From Erpobdella octoculata (taxonomy: Eukaryota; Annelida; Clitellata; Hirudinida; Erpobdellidae), in the NCBI GenBank assembly GCA_963978895.1, contig OZ022246.1, forward strand, positions 17,436,549 through 17,500,548: a DNA stretch of 64,000 nucleotides. The letters are read 5' to 3'. The position numbers and the translations under genes were made by a program. Shown piece after piece: positions 32,704-43,964 of this stretch (its first letter is position 1; each line of letters opens with the position of its first letter). The notes below the pieces were generated by a model. The model was not told the DNA's origin, searched no databases, and saw only the letters and a list, made by a program, of their open reading frames with translations.

Positions 32704-33820
32704 GGGGACGGCCGCCCTTTAATTATGTCAACAATTTTTAGGCAATTTGTTACTACTCTCCTCCCCCTTGTCAACAATTGTCAAATTTTCATTCATTCCC
32801 TAACAAAATTATATCAAACAAATTTTGCACACCCCCCTCCAAAAAAAAACAACAAAATAACTGACAATATTTTATACGCCTGGCTTTTATGCTAAAAATA
32901 GAATTGAGTGTAGATATTAAAAGTTCTACAAATAAATTTTTAATACAGTTTTTTAGTCTTGCGTAACAGATTTCAAATTGGCTATAATAACACTTGCACT
33001 TCATTAACAAATTGAGAATTTATATTCTAGCTTCTAAAATCTTCCCATGGGAATTCAAATGTTTCTCAATTGTTATAATAGGCACAGTGATTAATTAATC
33101 AATTTTGTTGGAATCGATACACACGACAAGTCAACAATTAACATCATCTTCATTTAACCATTCTGCGCTTAACATCTCTCCATGCGCAATAATTGTCATC
33201 AGTTCTCTCTGTCTTTTGGTAGCCACTCGCTTTGGTCAAATTCTTTGCGGTTTAGGAGCATATGGTAATTTTCTAGCCCCAAAAAATCGGATTGCCGGTG
33301 CTATTGAACAGGCTTCTTCAACATGACTTGTGAAGCAACATAGAGGTGACAAATTTTGCAGATCCGTTCAAAAAACGACAACTGAATGTAAGGACAGTAC
33401 AGATCATATGGAAGAATTTTGAGTGTCTTTGCCGATCGAGGTAGCATGTTGTCAAACTTCAAAGACTGAATACAATAGTTTAAAAATGTGGGATTTTACG
33501 GTTTTACCTTACAATTTTAGTTCATACAGTTTTATTCATTTAATTTATGGCTAAGTTTTAAGTAGAAATCAAAATACGACACAGTTTACGATTATCGTTA
33601 ACTGTGTCGTATGTTGAATGTTTTTTGGGAATTGGTAGATTCTAATTGACTGACTGGCATACAATGCTTTAATTACTTTCCTATTTTTTTATTTATTAAA
33701 TCTTGTAAAAAATACATTGTTGACGTCAATTTATCTTGAACTCCCCCTCCCTCATGTCAACAATTGTCAAACATCTTCAAACCCTCACCCTATTTAGTTG
33801 ACATAATTAAAGGATGTCCC
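32704..33820. mobile_element. Possible 1.1-kb TIR element
   Basis: Left GGGGACGG...CCTTTAATTATGTCAAC and right GTTGACATAATTAAAGGATG then TCCC are inverted partners; the word GTCAACAATTGTCAAA recurs near both ends. Target duplication unclear (possibly ATT). The reverse and forward ORFs inside have no domain. Confidence 0.5.
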
Positions 33821-33832
33821 ATTCTGGTAACA

Positions 33833-33872
33833 TCTATATTATAGTAGCCCACGTCACTCACTCACTCACTGA
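33833..33872 (+). mobile_element. Helitron-like 5' end fragment
   Basis: A|TCTATATTATAGTAGCCC followed by CACT repeats resembles other Helitron 5' ends here (TC, AT-rich, tetranucleotide run). No matching 3' end was found nearby. Confidence 0.4.
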
Positions 33873-34526
33873 TTCTATCACGCTTACGTAATTAGTCGTA
33901 AAGACGATATCGATGTGCACGTAAGAATGTAACAAAAGCTATTATGCAATTGTACCTATATACCATGGACTCCTAGATAGATAGCACCTGGACTATTAGC
34001 GAGATCTCGGACCATCCCTACTAAGGCCATGCTATTAAGCACATAGCTGTTATAATTATACAAGACCTAGGATGGCTTTAGCGACTAGGGAAATTGAATC
34101 AACAAAATATAACTCTTATGTATTTTAGAATTATAAAAAAATTTAAATTTAGTAAAAAAAAATCAACAACCAGAAAATATCAATTAATTATTTATTACAG
34201 AATTCTCTTCACTTCAGTAAAAATCAATAACCAAAAAATATCAATTAATTATTTATTACAGAATTCTTTTCACTTCAGTAACAATCAATAACCAAAATAT
34301 ATCAATTACACAATCAAAAAATCGATGAACAAGCAATTCTTTGAGTCTATGACCATTCATACAAAGTTGTCCTCAACAAGAAGCTGGCCATCAGGTCCCA
34401 CGGTCCAAGATTTTCTTAACGTTTAGTGAGCTTGAAATGATCAACAAAATATATTTATTATTTATTTCTGAATTATATTCACTTATATAAAAATCAATAA
34501 CCAAAAATATCAACTACCTTTACTTG

Positions 34527-35347
34527 TCAGCTTGCAAATTTTTCTTTTTCTAACAGACTGAGTTGTTTGTGGTTTGCTTTTGTGGTCATGTCTTTGACCA
34601 GATTTTTGGCCAGACAATTGAAAAATCGGCGAACTAGCAATTCCTTGAGATTATGATCATTCGTACAGAAGTTATCCTCAACAAGAAGCTGGCCATCACA
34701 TGTCACACGGTCCATGATTTTCACGAATAAAGAGCGATGACTGACTGAACTTAAGAATTTAACATTCAAATCTAATGACATCTTTATTTCTTCATAGACT
34801 CTCCAACAGTTTACAGCCGTCATAAAAGTAAATTCACTTGGTCGAACCAAACCTCCACGATTAATATTATCCATGAATGTTGCAGCAGAGTAGTCCAAAG
34901 CTTCATCGATTGCTAATAGTTCCAACACCTCCGGATTAATAAGGATTTCTATGCAGTTGTCGCATTTAGTGGATTTGATAGCAGATCAGGCAATAGCTCC
35001 AGAAACATAAAATATAATGTTAGCATCATTTGATGATGGCCATTGCTGTTGAAGAAATCTTTCAGAAATAAAGTCAGCAGTGATATCATCAGCTGACTGT
35101 GTACCAGATTCAAATTTTATTGCATCATCTACTGCATGGAGAGAAAAACCTGAAAATTTCAATAGCGACACAGCTCTAATTTTCCTTTCGCTCTCAATCA
35201 CTTGCCTCATGGATATGTAGTAGTTGGCTTCAGAGAGTTGTCATAACCAGCCAAGGCGTGACTCGATTGCATCCGATTGCAAATGTCCGATCAGCACATA
35301 CTTGAATTCAAGTCGGTCCAAAAGATAAGCGGAACATTTTTTTAGAG
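34527..35347 (-). pseudogene. P-like copy B transposase, C-terminal domain
   Basis: Frames 35241-35426, 34986-35210 and 34527-34928 give the C-terminal region: SAYLLDRLEFKYVLIGHLQS, SDAIESRLGW, QLSEANYYISMRQVIESERK, then FISERFLQQQWPSS and PSEFTFMTAVNCWRVYEEIK. The NYYIS...ESERKIR block matches the P/THAP9 C-terminal signature. A TGA after RLGWL and frame breaks near 34980 and 34930 disrupt it. Compared with copy A the region is about 95% alike by eye. Confidence 0.8.
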
Positions 35348-36231
35348 CCATGCTGTTCGATTGAAAAGCTAATCTTCCTATGTTCATCTTTTTTACTGTC
35401 TTCGAGAATATCCAGTGCATCTTCAAGTGATTTTATGGCCATGCCAATGTATAGCTTTAATGATCCTGATTGAGGATCATCACCCAACGATTTAATCCGA
35501 GCCATCATGTTGAGAAGTTGTGACATACACTGAATTGGACCGTTGCAAATATCTGCAAAGTGTGACAAAGGAACGGCTTTACTGCTTGCAGATGCAGTGA
35601 CAACCTTGTCCCTTCTGATTGAAATGCAGGATCTTATTGCAGGAATATCTACAAATCGAATATCCATCCAGTATATGTACAGTACATTATCAACGATGTT
35701 TGTTATATATCCACTGGGCACTGCTGTCTCCGAAGTCAACCGCTTTGCTACACCTTCCAGTGTGAGATTTGATATGTCATCACTGGCAAGAAAAGACTCC
35801 TCAAGTTCATCCATCCGTCTTCTTTCATTCTCGAGTCTTTGGGATGATGTTGCACAGGAAGTTTCACGAGGTACACCAGTGACTGAAGAAAGATATTTAG
35901 GTGCATTTGGGAAATTAGATGGCACAGCATCATCCTTCAAATATCTCTGAACTAATTTTTCACTACCTGACACAAGCACTTTCTTTCGCTTTCGAGCATT
36001 ATTTTTGTCTTTTCTTTCTTCTATGAAATCACTCATTTTGAAATGTAATGAACATATTCTAGAATGTTTTGATGGAATAAAATCTTTGCGAGGGTTGGCT
36101 CTGATCCATTGGTCAAGGAGTTCCTTGTTGTTCAATGGAAAAGAATGAAATGTTATCTTTTCTCCAACTTCTCCTTCATTGGTGTTGCCTTTGTAACCAC
36201 TTTTGCAACCAAAAGCAGAACATTTGTTAAC
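35348..36231 (-). pseudogene. P-like copy B transposase, THAP domain and N-terminal region
   Basis: The frame 35308-36258 contains MVNKCSAFGCKSGYKG, a THAP zinc finger with C2CH ligands (CSAFGC...CSLHF), HSFPLNNKELLDQWIRANPR in the middle and the AVPSNFP box about 90 residues on. Basic patches (ARKRKKV) follow, then a predicted coil (RLENERRRMDELEES) and the region continuing into NGPIQCMSQLLNMMARIKSL. The natural start is likely the M before VNKCSAF. THAP domains bind the transposon ends. The frame continues past the deletion joint into the C-terminal part out of phase. This is the only THAP domain in the window. Confidence 0.85.
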
Positions 36232-36402
36232 CATTATATAAGCAAAACAAGCAGTCACACAATCGAAATAATAGAATCACGGGAGACGTATCGGCAATTG
36301 CTAGCGTTATTTACAGAAATGGCTAATTGCGTAGTAATACACTCGCAAACGAAAAAGATTAAAAGTAATTATTTAATTGAAATTTAAAATATTTTAATTA
36401 TT

Positions 36403-36659
36403 TGCTGCTTATTTTCTTGTGCTTTTTGGTTTAGTCATGAAAAAAGTAAAAAAAAATAATAATAAAAAAAAATAGTAATATTGGACATAAAGTGTTATTC
36501 ACAGTTAGATTAAATAGTAGAAAATTGGTAATGATAGTGGCAGAAATGTGGAGTAAGAAGTTGAAGTAAAAAAAAATAAATATTTACATAAACATTCAAG
36601 TTTATCAAGATACAAAAATATTTACACACACGTTTATATGAATTAGTAATATTTAAAGA
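36403..36659. other. Spacer and 3' untranslated end of an I-like LINE
   Basis: AT-rich, with A-runs near 36435-36475. The LINE fragment to the right ends on this side, so part of this may be its 3' UTR. Confidence 0.4.
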
Positions 36660-37436
36660 GTGTTTTCCAGAGTTTTTTCAAATTAGATCTGGTTCATTTA
36701 GTGTGATCCAGTTAAAGATAAGGTCTTGGCATTTTGGGTTGTTTAGGATGGTTCCGATGTCAAAGTCTACTTGTTTCAAAATCTTTTTTATTTTCTGATG
36801 GAGGGGTGCCCTTGTTCTGCAGCTTGTAAGGAAGTGCTTGACGGTATCCGGTTCCTGACATGTGTCACAGAAACCTGTGCTGTGTTTCCCGTAGACTTTG
36901 AGGTTGGAGTTTTGCAGGGTGCAGTTGAGTCGGAGCCTGGAAATGATGACTTGTTTTTTTCTATTCATGTCTTGGAATTGTGAGTGGAAGGACGGCTGAG
37001 GATTTAGTTCTCTGTGATGGCTGCTCTGATACAAGTTTTGCCAAATTGCTTTCCATTCCTCAAACGTTTTTGTTTTTATGATATTACGAATATCATCAAT
37101 GGTATGTGGAACAGTAATTGGTATGATCGGTTGCTATTTTAGCAAGTTTGTCTGCTGTTTCGTTTCCACGGATACCAATGTGGCTGGGTATCCATATTAT
37201 TGTGCATGAGACTCCGCTGGTTTTGAGGGTGGTGATATGTTGTAGTATGTCCTGTATGATTGGTTTGATGCTGGAGCTGTCGTAACTAGATATAGCCTGG
37301 ACGGAGCTGAGTGAGTCGGTAAAATAGCTATGTGGTCGCCTGGTTCTTGCTGTACGGACCATTGGAGGGCTTTTTGAATAGCTGTAAGTTCAGCCATGGA
37401 CTTAATATAAGACCAGGACAGCCAACTCAAAACCAA
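36660..37436 (-). pseudogene. I/R1-like LINE remnant: RNase H domain and C-terminal region
   Basis: Three minus-strand frames. 37197-37436 has SMAELTAIQKALQW, the glutamate block of RNase H. 37096-37362 has SYFTDSLSSVQAISSY and IIWIPSHIGIRGNETADKLA, the third RNase H block. 36678-37034 has the post-RNase H region with a zinc-ligand-like CDTCQEPDTVKHFLTSC. RNase H after RT is a feature of I, R1 and related LINE groups. RT and endonuclease are missing (5' truncated near 37440), and the frames are shifted against each other. Confidence 0.75.
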
Positions 37437-38049
37437 GTGTACAGTGAGTACACGCGTGGGCCATGCTGCATCAGCATTATAACAAGAGTTTTTCCCATTA
37501 ATTTGCTTTATTCATTTACGTTCCAAGCGTTGTTTGACAAGCAATTTTTAATAAAAAAAAAACAAATTAATTTTTAATTTTTCCTTCACATGTATTCTTT
37601 ATATTTTCTAATGTATTTTAAGTTATTTCTAGCAATAACTTTTATAACTCAGAAATAAATCCAATTGTTCAAAATATTAGCAATCCCAACTGTTTCCAAA
37701 CGTCAATCTATTCAAACTTTCGACAACGTACTTGATGTCCTACAAATATAAATTGAAAATAATATTTTTAAGAGAAAAAAGCAAAATTGATGTCTATTTA
37801 AAATAAAGGACTAGTATTTCTCTTAAATAAATACGTTTTTGCGCTGTTTTATTGACGCAACCGCACTGTTCTGTACCTGTACATTATCGCTCTCACTAAA
37901 AACGCTTAAAATAATAAGCAAAAACCTTTCAAATTAGGATGCCATTATTATCCATCAATTAACCAACCTATTTAGCTAAAAAAATTAAGAAACTCTTGTC
38001 GCGACTCAGCATGTGAAAACTATTATACAGACGTCCATGCCCTGATCTA
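37437..38049. other. AT-rich spacer, no gene seen
   Basis: No frame with motif, no element ends seen between the LINE remnant and the TIR element at 38052. Confidence 0.5.
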
Positions 38050-38051
38050 TA

Positions 38052-39565
38052 GGGGAGAGTAGTACTGAATGGCCACACAATTTTACACTTTTATTCAAAT
38101 CAATCATACAAAAAAACTATAAATGATAGAATTCAAATTTTTTCACATAATGAAAGAAAAACATTTCACTACTAAAAACCGCTCATTAAAACTTTTCAAA
38201 TTATAACAATTTTATAAAAAACGATAAATAACGCAACCTCTCCTAAAATTTCTGGGTGGCCATTCAGTACAACCTGGTAGTACTAAATGGCCACCCCCTA
38301 GTACTGAATGGCCACTCATGCAATTTTTATTATAGAAGACACAATTCTCACCAAATGGTAAGAAAAAATGTTTTATTAATGTTAATTAAAAAAAATCATA
38401 AAAGCATTTTGTCATTTTATTAAAAAGTTGTAGCCTACAATCCAATACTATATGAAAAGTCAACAGAAAATTTGATATGCCCATTTCTTCTCTTGGATTT
38501 TGAAGGATTGGATCTCCTAGTTTCACAACAATTTGATCTAAATCTGCCTCACAAATACCTTTATCCCTAGACTAAAATTTGGCCTTTTCGGTGTCTTTAT
38601 CAGTGTAAAAAAAAATTCAAAAAACCAGCAGAAACTTTATCGCTTTTGACTTCCATGATTTTGACAAATTAATAGGTTTTCGAGTCAAAAACATATTCAA
38701 AAATACACCAATCCCCTATTTTTATCTTAGTGTTATCAAGGGCAAAATGAGCATTTTACTGGTGGCCATATATGTAGATGTTGATTCCCTGTCAGGCTCG
38801 ATGTCTGGGAAGCTTTTCGAAATATCTCTTCTTGCTGCAAGTTTTGATGTCTTTAATTTGGATCTCCGCCAATCTTTTTCTGCTTCTCAGCTGGAGAATT
38901 AACTGGCAAGCAAGTTGTCAAAACATCTTCTACTGCTCTTTCTATGTTATTTTGAGACCATCTCCCTTCAAAGCTGTAGATACTCGGTTTCTCATTCTGA
39001 AACATAACCAGAAAACATTATTAAGAAGTGATTAATATGTTTATGTCTTGAATATATTAAACAATTTCATTCTATTACATTAAAATTTTGATCAATAATG
39101 AACCTCAGCACATTTATGAAAATTTAAACATTCAGCAATACTGAATGACTATGGCTATTCAGTACGACCTTACAGTGGCCATTCAGTACGAACCGAGATG
39201 TACGAGCATTTTAGTGTGCTACGAGCAAAATAATAATTTTAGACATCCAAAATTTAGATTAAAATATTAATCATACATCTCTTTATTTGCAAAAAATATC
39301 TTACAAAATATAACCTAAAATAACCTTCAATATTTGATGAGAATAGAATAGTTCTGACCTGACTCGTTTTCACTTTTTCTTCCGAAAAACCAAAAAGCTC
39401 TATAAATGCCAAACGAAATACACGAGACACAGAAGAGTAACACTAAACAAAGAGTTCATATATATATACACATTTACAAAAAGAGATGGGCATAAAAAAT
39501 AATTTAACAAATGAGAAAATCTCAGTGGCCGTTCAGTACAGTGGCCATTCAGTACGGTTCTCCCC
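38052..39565. mobile_element. TIR element V (1.5 kb), TA target, built on GGCCATTCAGTAC words
   Basis: Ends GGGGAGA...GTACTGAATGGCCAC in inverted orientation, with TA on both sides (38050-38051, 39566-39567). The word GTGGCCATTCAGTAC or its complement recurs at least eight times, clustered within 300 bp of each end and doubled at the right end (39527-39558). No transposase ORF. It shares the GGGGAGA start and TA flank with the element at 48795. Confidence 0.8.
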
Positions 39566-39567
39566 TA

Positions 39568-40119
39568 TTTTTCTTCGTAACTTTTGTATTTGTTGGACTA
39601 TTTTCAAAAAATCAGTTTCTATGTTTAGCTAATATATTTGTCTTTCTAATGCATTAAGTTACAAACCCAATGCAGTCGAAAATTTTAATCTACATGGCAC
39701 CAAACGCAAGTGAAAAATCCTCTCCATACATTTACATAGGGACGGCGACGGTTTTTCGCCTATAACTTTGTTATTTTTTGCAATATTAAATTTATTTTTA
39801 CACCATTATATTTCTTTCTTAAATACTTAAATACCTTTCTAACGATCTATAGCACAACCCCAATGCACGAAATTTTTTTGCACCATAGTACGGGGATCCA
39901 GCTGCGCAGCCAACTTCTCCCTCGTTCTCTGTCACGGGGACTTGTGTTGAAAAGTTTCAGCTCAACAATTTAGCAGGTAAGTCTACATAAGATGATTTTT
40001 TTAAGTATAAGGAAAGCCAAAAATAAATAAATAAAATAACCTTTCAGCCCTTAAGTAATTAAATAGTACTACTATAGTTAACTGGAATAAAACATAATAT
40101 TTGAAAGTCAACTTTTAAT
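39568..40119. other. Spacer with low-complexity repeat, no gene seen
   Basis: Contains two related stretches (TTACAAACCCAATGCA... near 39660 and AGCACAACCCCAATGCACGA near 39850) with TATAACTTTGTTATTTTTTG-type words, resembling a non-coding dispersed repeat also seen inside 2387-2800. Confidence 0.5.
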
Positions 40120-42376
40120 ATGAAAGGTCCCATTAATATTTCCGAGTTTTTCAAATGGAAAAATCAGCTTAAACGATCATCGACATCCTCTTTTGTGAAG
40201 CACACATGGGACAGAGTGTTTGGTGGTGTCATTAGCCGGACTTACATCTGCCACCGCAGTGGTTCATACAAACAAAAAGGCCGTGGCATCAGGAACATAA
40301 AAGTTCAGGGCTCTTGTAAAATTGGTTGTCGATGCCCTGCAGCTATCTATGTTCGCATCCAACAGTCAAGTCAGTAGTAGGTGATGTAATGTATAAGTTA
40401 AGGTTGATAATCCTTTGTGTGTGCTAGTGCCAATGGATGAAAGGAACTACACTACACCAAGTTATTAATAGGAGAAAGGCTATTAATAAATATAATTATA
40501 GAAGTATTTAATTGAGACAAGTTTGAAATTTATTGTAGTAATAAATACATAAACTAACCTAAGATTTTTTTTCTGTTTTACATTAGATGCCTCATAACTG
40601 GTCCTTATTTCAAACATGTTAAACAAAATATATTTTTATATACCATTAAATTTCTCTGTTCATAATTGTAGTTAATATTTTTCAGGAAATTTTAATAGAC
40701 AAGCCAATTTTTATACCATTCATTAAAAAATATATTGTACAGATGTACAATATCTGTATATGAAGCACTTATTGTACTGTAGTTAGTAATGATTTTTACT
40801 ACTTCAGCCTCATTACGAAGCACAATGTCACATTTTGCGCAATAACATATCACTCAGCCAATAAGATTTCAATGAAGTCTTATTTCTATGCCAATAAATA
40901 ATAAGTTTTATCATATTAAACTAATATAGAAGTTATGATTGTAAAATGATTAAGAAACCCATGCATAATTTGTTATTATAATTACTTTATAACTTAAAAT
41001 TTAGCAATTTTATGATTTTATAGATATAGTTCATGTTTTTTTCAGTCAACAAGTATTGAATCATTATTTAATTTCCTCGATGACAATTGAGTCTTCCTTG
41101 ATGAAGAGGAATGACTTTGGTATCTCTTTCCATCTCGTGGTTTAAGATGTACTTTTGGCTTGTCTATTAAAATTTCCGATACAAAAGCCTAATCTACCAG
41201 ACTATTAAAATAAGAATGACAAATGTAGTGGCTGTTATAAACAACTAGAAGTTTATGAAGTGTCAATCCAAGTTTTGATTTTTTTCTTCTGTTTTTTTTT
41301 CTTCAAATTTAGCCAAATGCTGAATATTTTTAATTTTAGTAGGGCGTTTTAATGTACATTATAATTTTTTTAATTGTACTGGTTGGAATACAAATGTTTT
41401 ACGTTTCTATTTTTAGGATGTGTCAACGTCAGCTTTAATCCTAATCATGTGGACCATCAATGTGATGCAGCACATCAGCAGCTAACACGTGATCAACGGT
41501 CAGAAATTGCTGGAATGCTTGCAATGGGAATACCTTTTGAGGATGTCATTGATCGTGTTCAGTTAAGTGGGGACAATGCCTCTGTATCCCGTTTGCACTT
41601 TACATCAAAAAAGGACCTCCATAACATTTTTCGCGATTACAATTTGACACGAGGAATTGTGTATAGTAAAAACGATGCGGAGAGTGCTACTTCATGGATT
41701 GAACACAATAGATTAGACGGAGATCGCTGCATGGTGCGTTTCATAAAGTTTCAAGGAGAATCTGATGATGTTTGGGGACTGGGGCAGATGAATTTGTATT
41801 GGTAAGCACAGATAGCTGGACTGAAGGAGCTCTACCAGCCGTTAAAGGAAGTAGCGCTGGATTCCACTTATGGGACCAACTTGTACAACTACCAGCTGAC
41901 GACCATCATGGTTATCGATGAGCACGGTGAAGGGTTTCCTGCTTGTTTTTGTTTTAGGTAACCACGTCAACGAGTCGACAATGAAAGTGTTTTTGTCAGT
42001 TTTCAAAAACTGTGTTGGAGGACCAATGGAGCAGGCAACTCTTATGATGGATGATACTGAGGTCTACAGCAATGCCTGGTGCCAAGTTATGGGTGTTCCA
42101 GCTCATCGTCTCCTGTGTACATGGCATGTCGACAGGGCATGGCGGAGAAATCTAGGCAAGATTAAAGGAGATGGTGTTTTGAAGGCTACTGTTTACAAGA
42201 CTGTTCGTGCGCTGATGGAACGAGTGGCCATGGACAACAAAAAGCAACTAAATGAACAAAAGGAGCCACACCAACCTGTTAACACTAAAATAACTCTTCA
42301 GACGCGGTTTTTTGCCTCCACAAAAAAAACCATCGAAAAGAAGAAAAACGTAAACCTGATGACACTACAAAATTGA
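40120..42376 (+). pseudogene. Mutator-like transposase (MULE-B), two exons, frameshifted
   Basis: Exon 1 (40120 to about 40375) starts MKGPINISEFFKWKNQLKRS and carries YICHRSGSYKQKGRG and CKIGCRCPAAIYVR, a FAR1/MULE N-terminal zinc-binding region. A gap of about 1.04 kb with GTCAGT and TTTTTAG ends looks like an intron. Exon 2 from about 41416 reads VNVSFNPNHVDHQCDAAHQQ, then the DDE segment: ALDSTYGTNLYNYQLTTIMV (after a frame change near 41805), a one-base shift near 41950, NHVNESTMKVFLSVF and LLCTWHVDRAWRRNL. The C-terminus is TRFFASTKKTIEKKKN. No SWIM finger follows. The layout is different from MULE-A, so this is a separate lineage; no TIRs were found around it. Confidence 0.75.
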
Positions 42377-43222
42377 CTTAGAATATTTTATAGTTGTTAC
42401 CAGCTGTTAATTAAAATATTTTATGGTTTTTACCCGCTGTTATAATTCGTAGCTGTTTGGTTTTCTCAACATATTTGAAATGTCTCCAGGATTAAAACAC
42501 AGAGAAAAACAAAATAATATAAACTAAAATTGTACTTTCAGTACAAATAAAATTAATTTAAAATAATTTTAATGTAAGTTCTTTATTCATCAAACAGCTG
42601 TCCCATTGTTTGCTGAGTTTGATTTTTGGCCCGTCGAAAAACGTTTGTCTTGATCCTTCTAATACACTCATTAAACATTTTCTTGAACCCATAGTCATCA
42701 TGTTCTCGTTAACAGTGCCAGTAAAATATTTTGAAACGACCCGAATTCAAACTATTTTAAATTGCATGTCTATTTCAGACTAAATACTGAAAAAGATTGT
42801 ACATTAATGTAATCCACTCAGTTCTAAAAAATGATTAAAAATATTATTAACAGGACAATTTTGTTTAACTTTTTTTCACACCAAAGTACATTCAATATAA
42901 CATGTAAATTAAAATTATCTAGTATTTCTAGCAGCAGAACGTCAAATTGTAAATGTAATAAAATAAAGTATTTTAAGATAAGTGCCACATTAGGCCAAAA
43001 ACTATTATTAATAAAAATTTAAACTAAATAAAACTTACATTCTGTTACAATTTTTATTAAAAACTTGTTTCAAACAACTTCTAATTCTAAATTTTCTAAA
43101 ATACTCGAAAATTTAACTTGCATCGCATCGTACAGCCGATCGACTGAAAAACATAAACAATGAATATTTAGAATATTGTAATGAGCTTGCATCTGATTGG
43201 TCTGGTGCAAAAGGAACGCCTT
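42377..43222. other. AT-rich spacer, no gene seen
   Basis: No motif-bearing frame. A short ORF at 42831-43022 is unremarkable. Confidence 0.5.
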
Positions 43223-43927
43223 GGGTGCGTTGTTAAATACATCCAGCGCTGCACCCGAGTTTTATCGGATGGGGTGCGTTGTTAAATTCATCGGATATGC
43301 TAATCGGATATATCCGATGAGCAAAAAAGCGTTGTTAATTACATCCGGGGTTGAAGTGTCGCGCGTTGTTAATTACATCTCTTAGTCATCGGATGTGCAT
43401 TCGATAAATCCTGCTCGAGGGCGGATTGATTGATAAAAAGTAAGATGGCCACCTCCATGCCACTGCAGACGAGACTTTCTTAGTTCGAAAGGATGGTTTT
43501 AATTTGAATTTAAAACTTAGATTTTCTAATATTGTGGAAGCGGAAAGGTTTATTGCTGAAAGTTAGTATTTTGATTTTATTTTAGTAAAACGTCGTGATA
43601 TGGTTTACCTAGGTTGTTAGGCCTTTGTCTGAGATAGTTTAAAATTTCGTTGCTTAGTTTTTTCACAAAGCAATCAATAAAGTGTAGTGTTTTAGCTTTA
43701 AAGTCAAGTTTTATTTGGCTTTTGATAGGCTCAAAAAATTGCCCCTTTTAAAGGTTCACCTTTACATTGATGCTTCGAAAATTAACATAAGATGTTTATC
43801 TTCCTTCACAATGGTTGAACCAACCTTGATAATTTTTTAATCTTATCAAAATAAACTGTGCTCACCACTCATATGTTCTAATAATTGGCTGTATAATAAA
43901 TTTCAACCACCACCCATCCTTTATTTT
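43223..43927 (+). mobile_element. Harbinger-like element Y, copy 2: two ends joined head-to-head, then truncated
   Basis: 43223-43271 matches the inverted right end of Y copy 1 (GGGTGCGTTGTTAAATACAT, CCAGCGCTGCA). Immediately after, 43272-43927 matches the left end of Y copy 1 (18858 to about 19510), including the subterminal GCGTTGTTAATTACATC repeats. A LINE joins at about 43928, so the coding part is lost. Confidence 0.8.
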
Positions 43928-43964
43928 CAAGCTGGCATTTCAAAATGCTAGAAAACTAGCTAGA

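Larger units (their letters stand above)
33964..36402 (-). mobile_element. P-like (THAP-type) DNA transposon, copy B (internally deleted)
   Basis: Parallel to copy A but without X and Y. It keeps the THAP region and the 114-bp C-terminal block missing in A, and lacks the catalytic core (a 1.1-kb deletion with its joint at about 35348). It serves as the empty-site reference for X (about 35637) and Y (about 35677). Outer ends are approximate; TIRs were not found. Confidence 0.8.

Noticed and set aside
35543..35950. Plus-strand ORF across the P-like copy B
   Set aside because: Opposite-strand shadow of the THAP transposase frame; the same shadow appears at 24049-24384.
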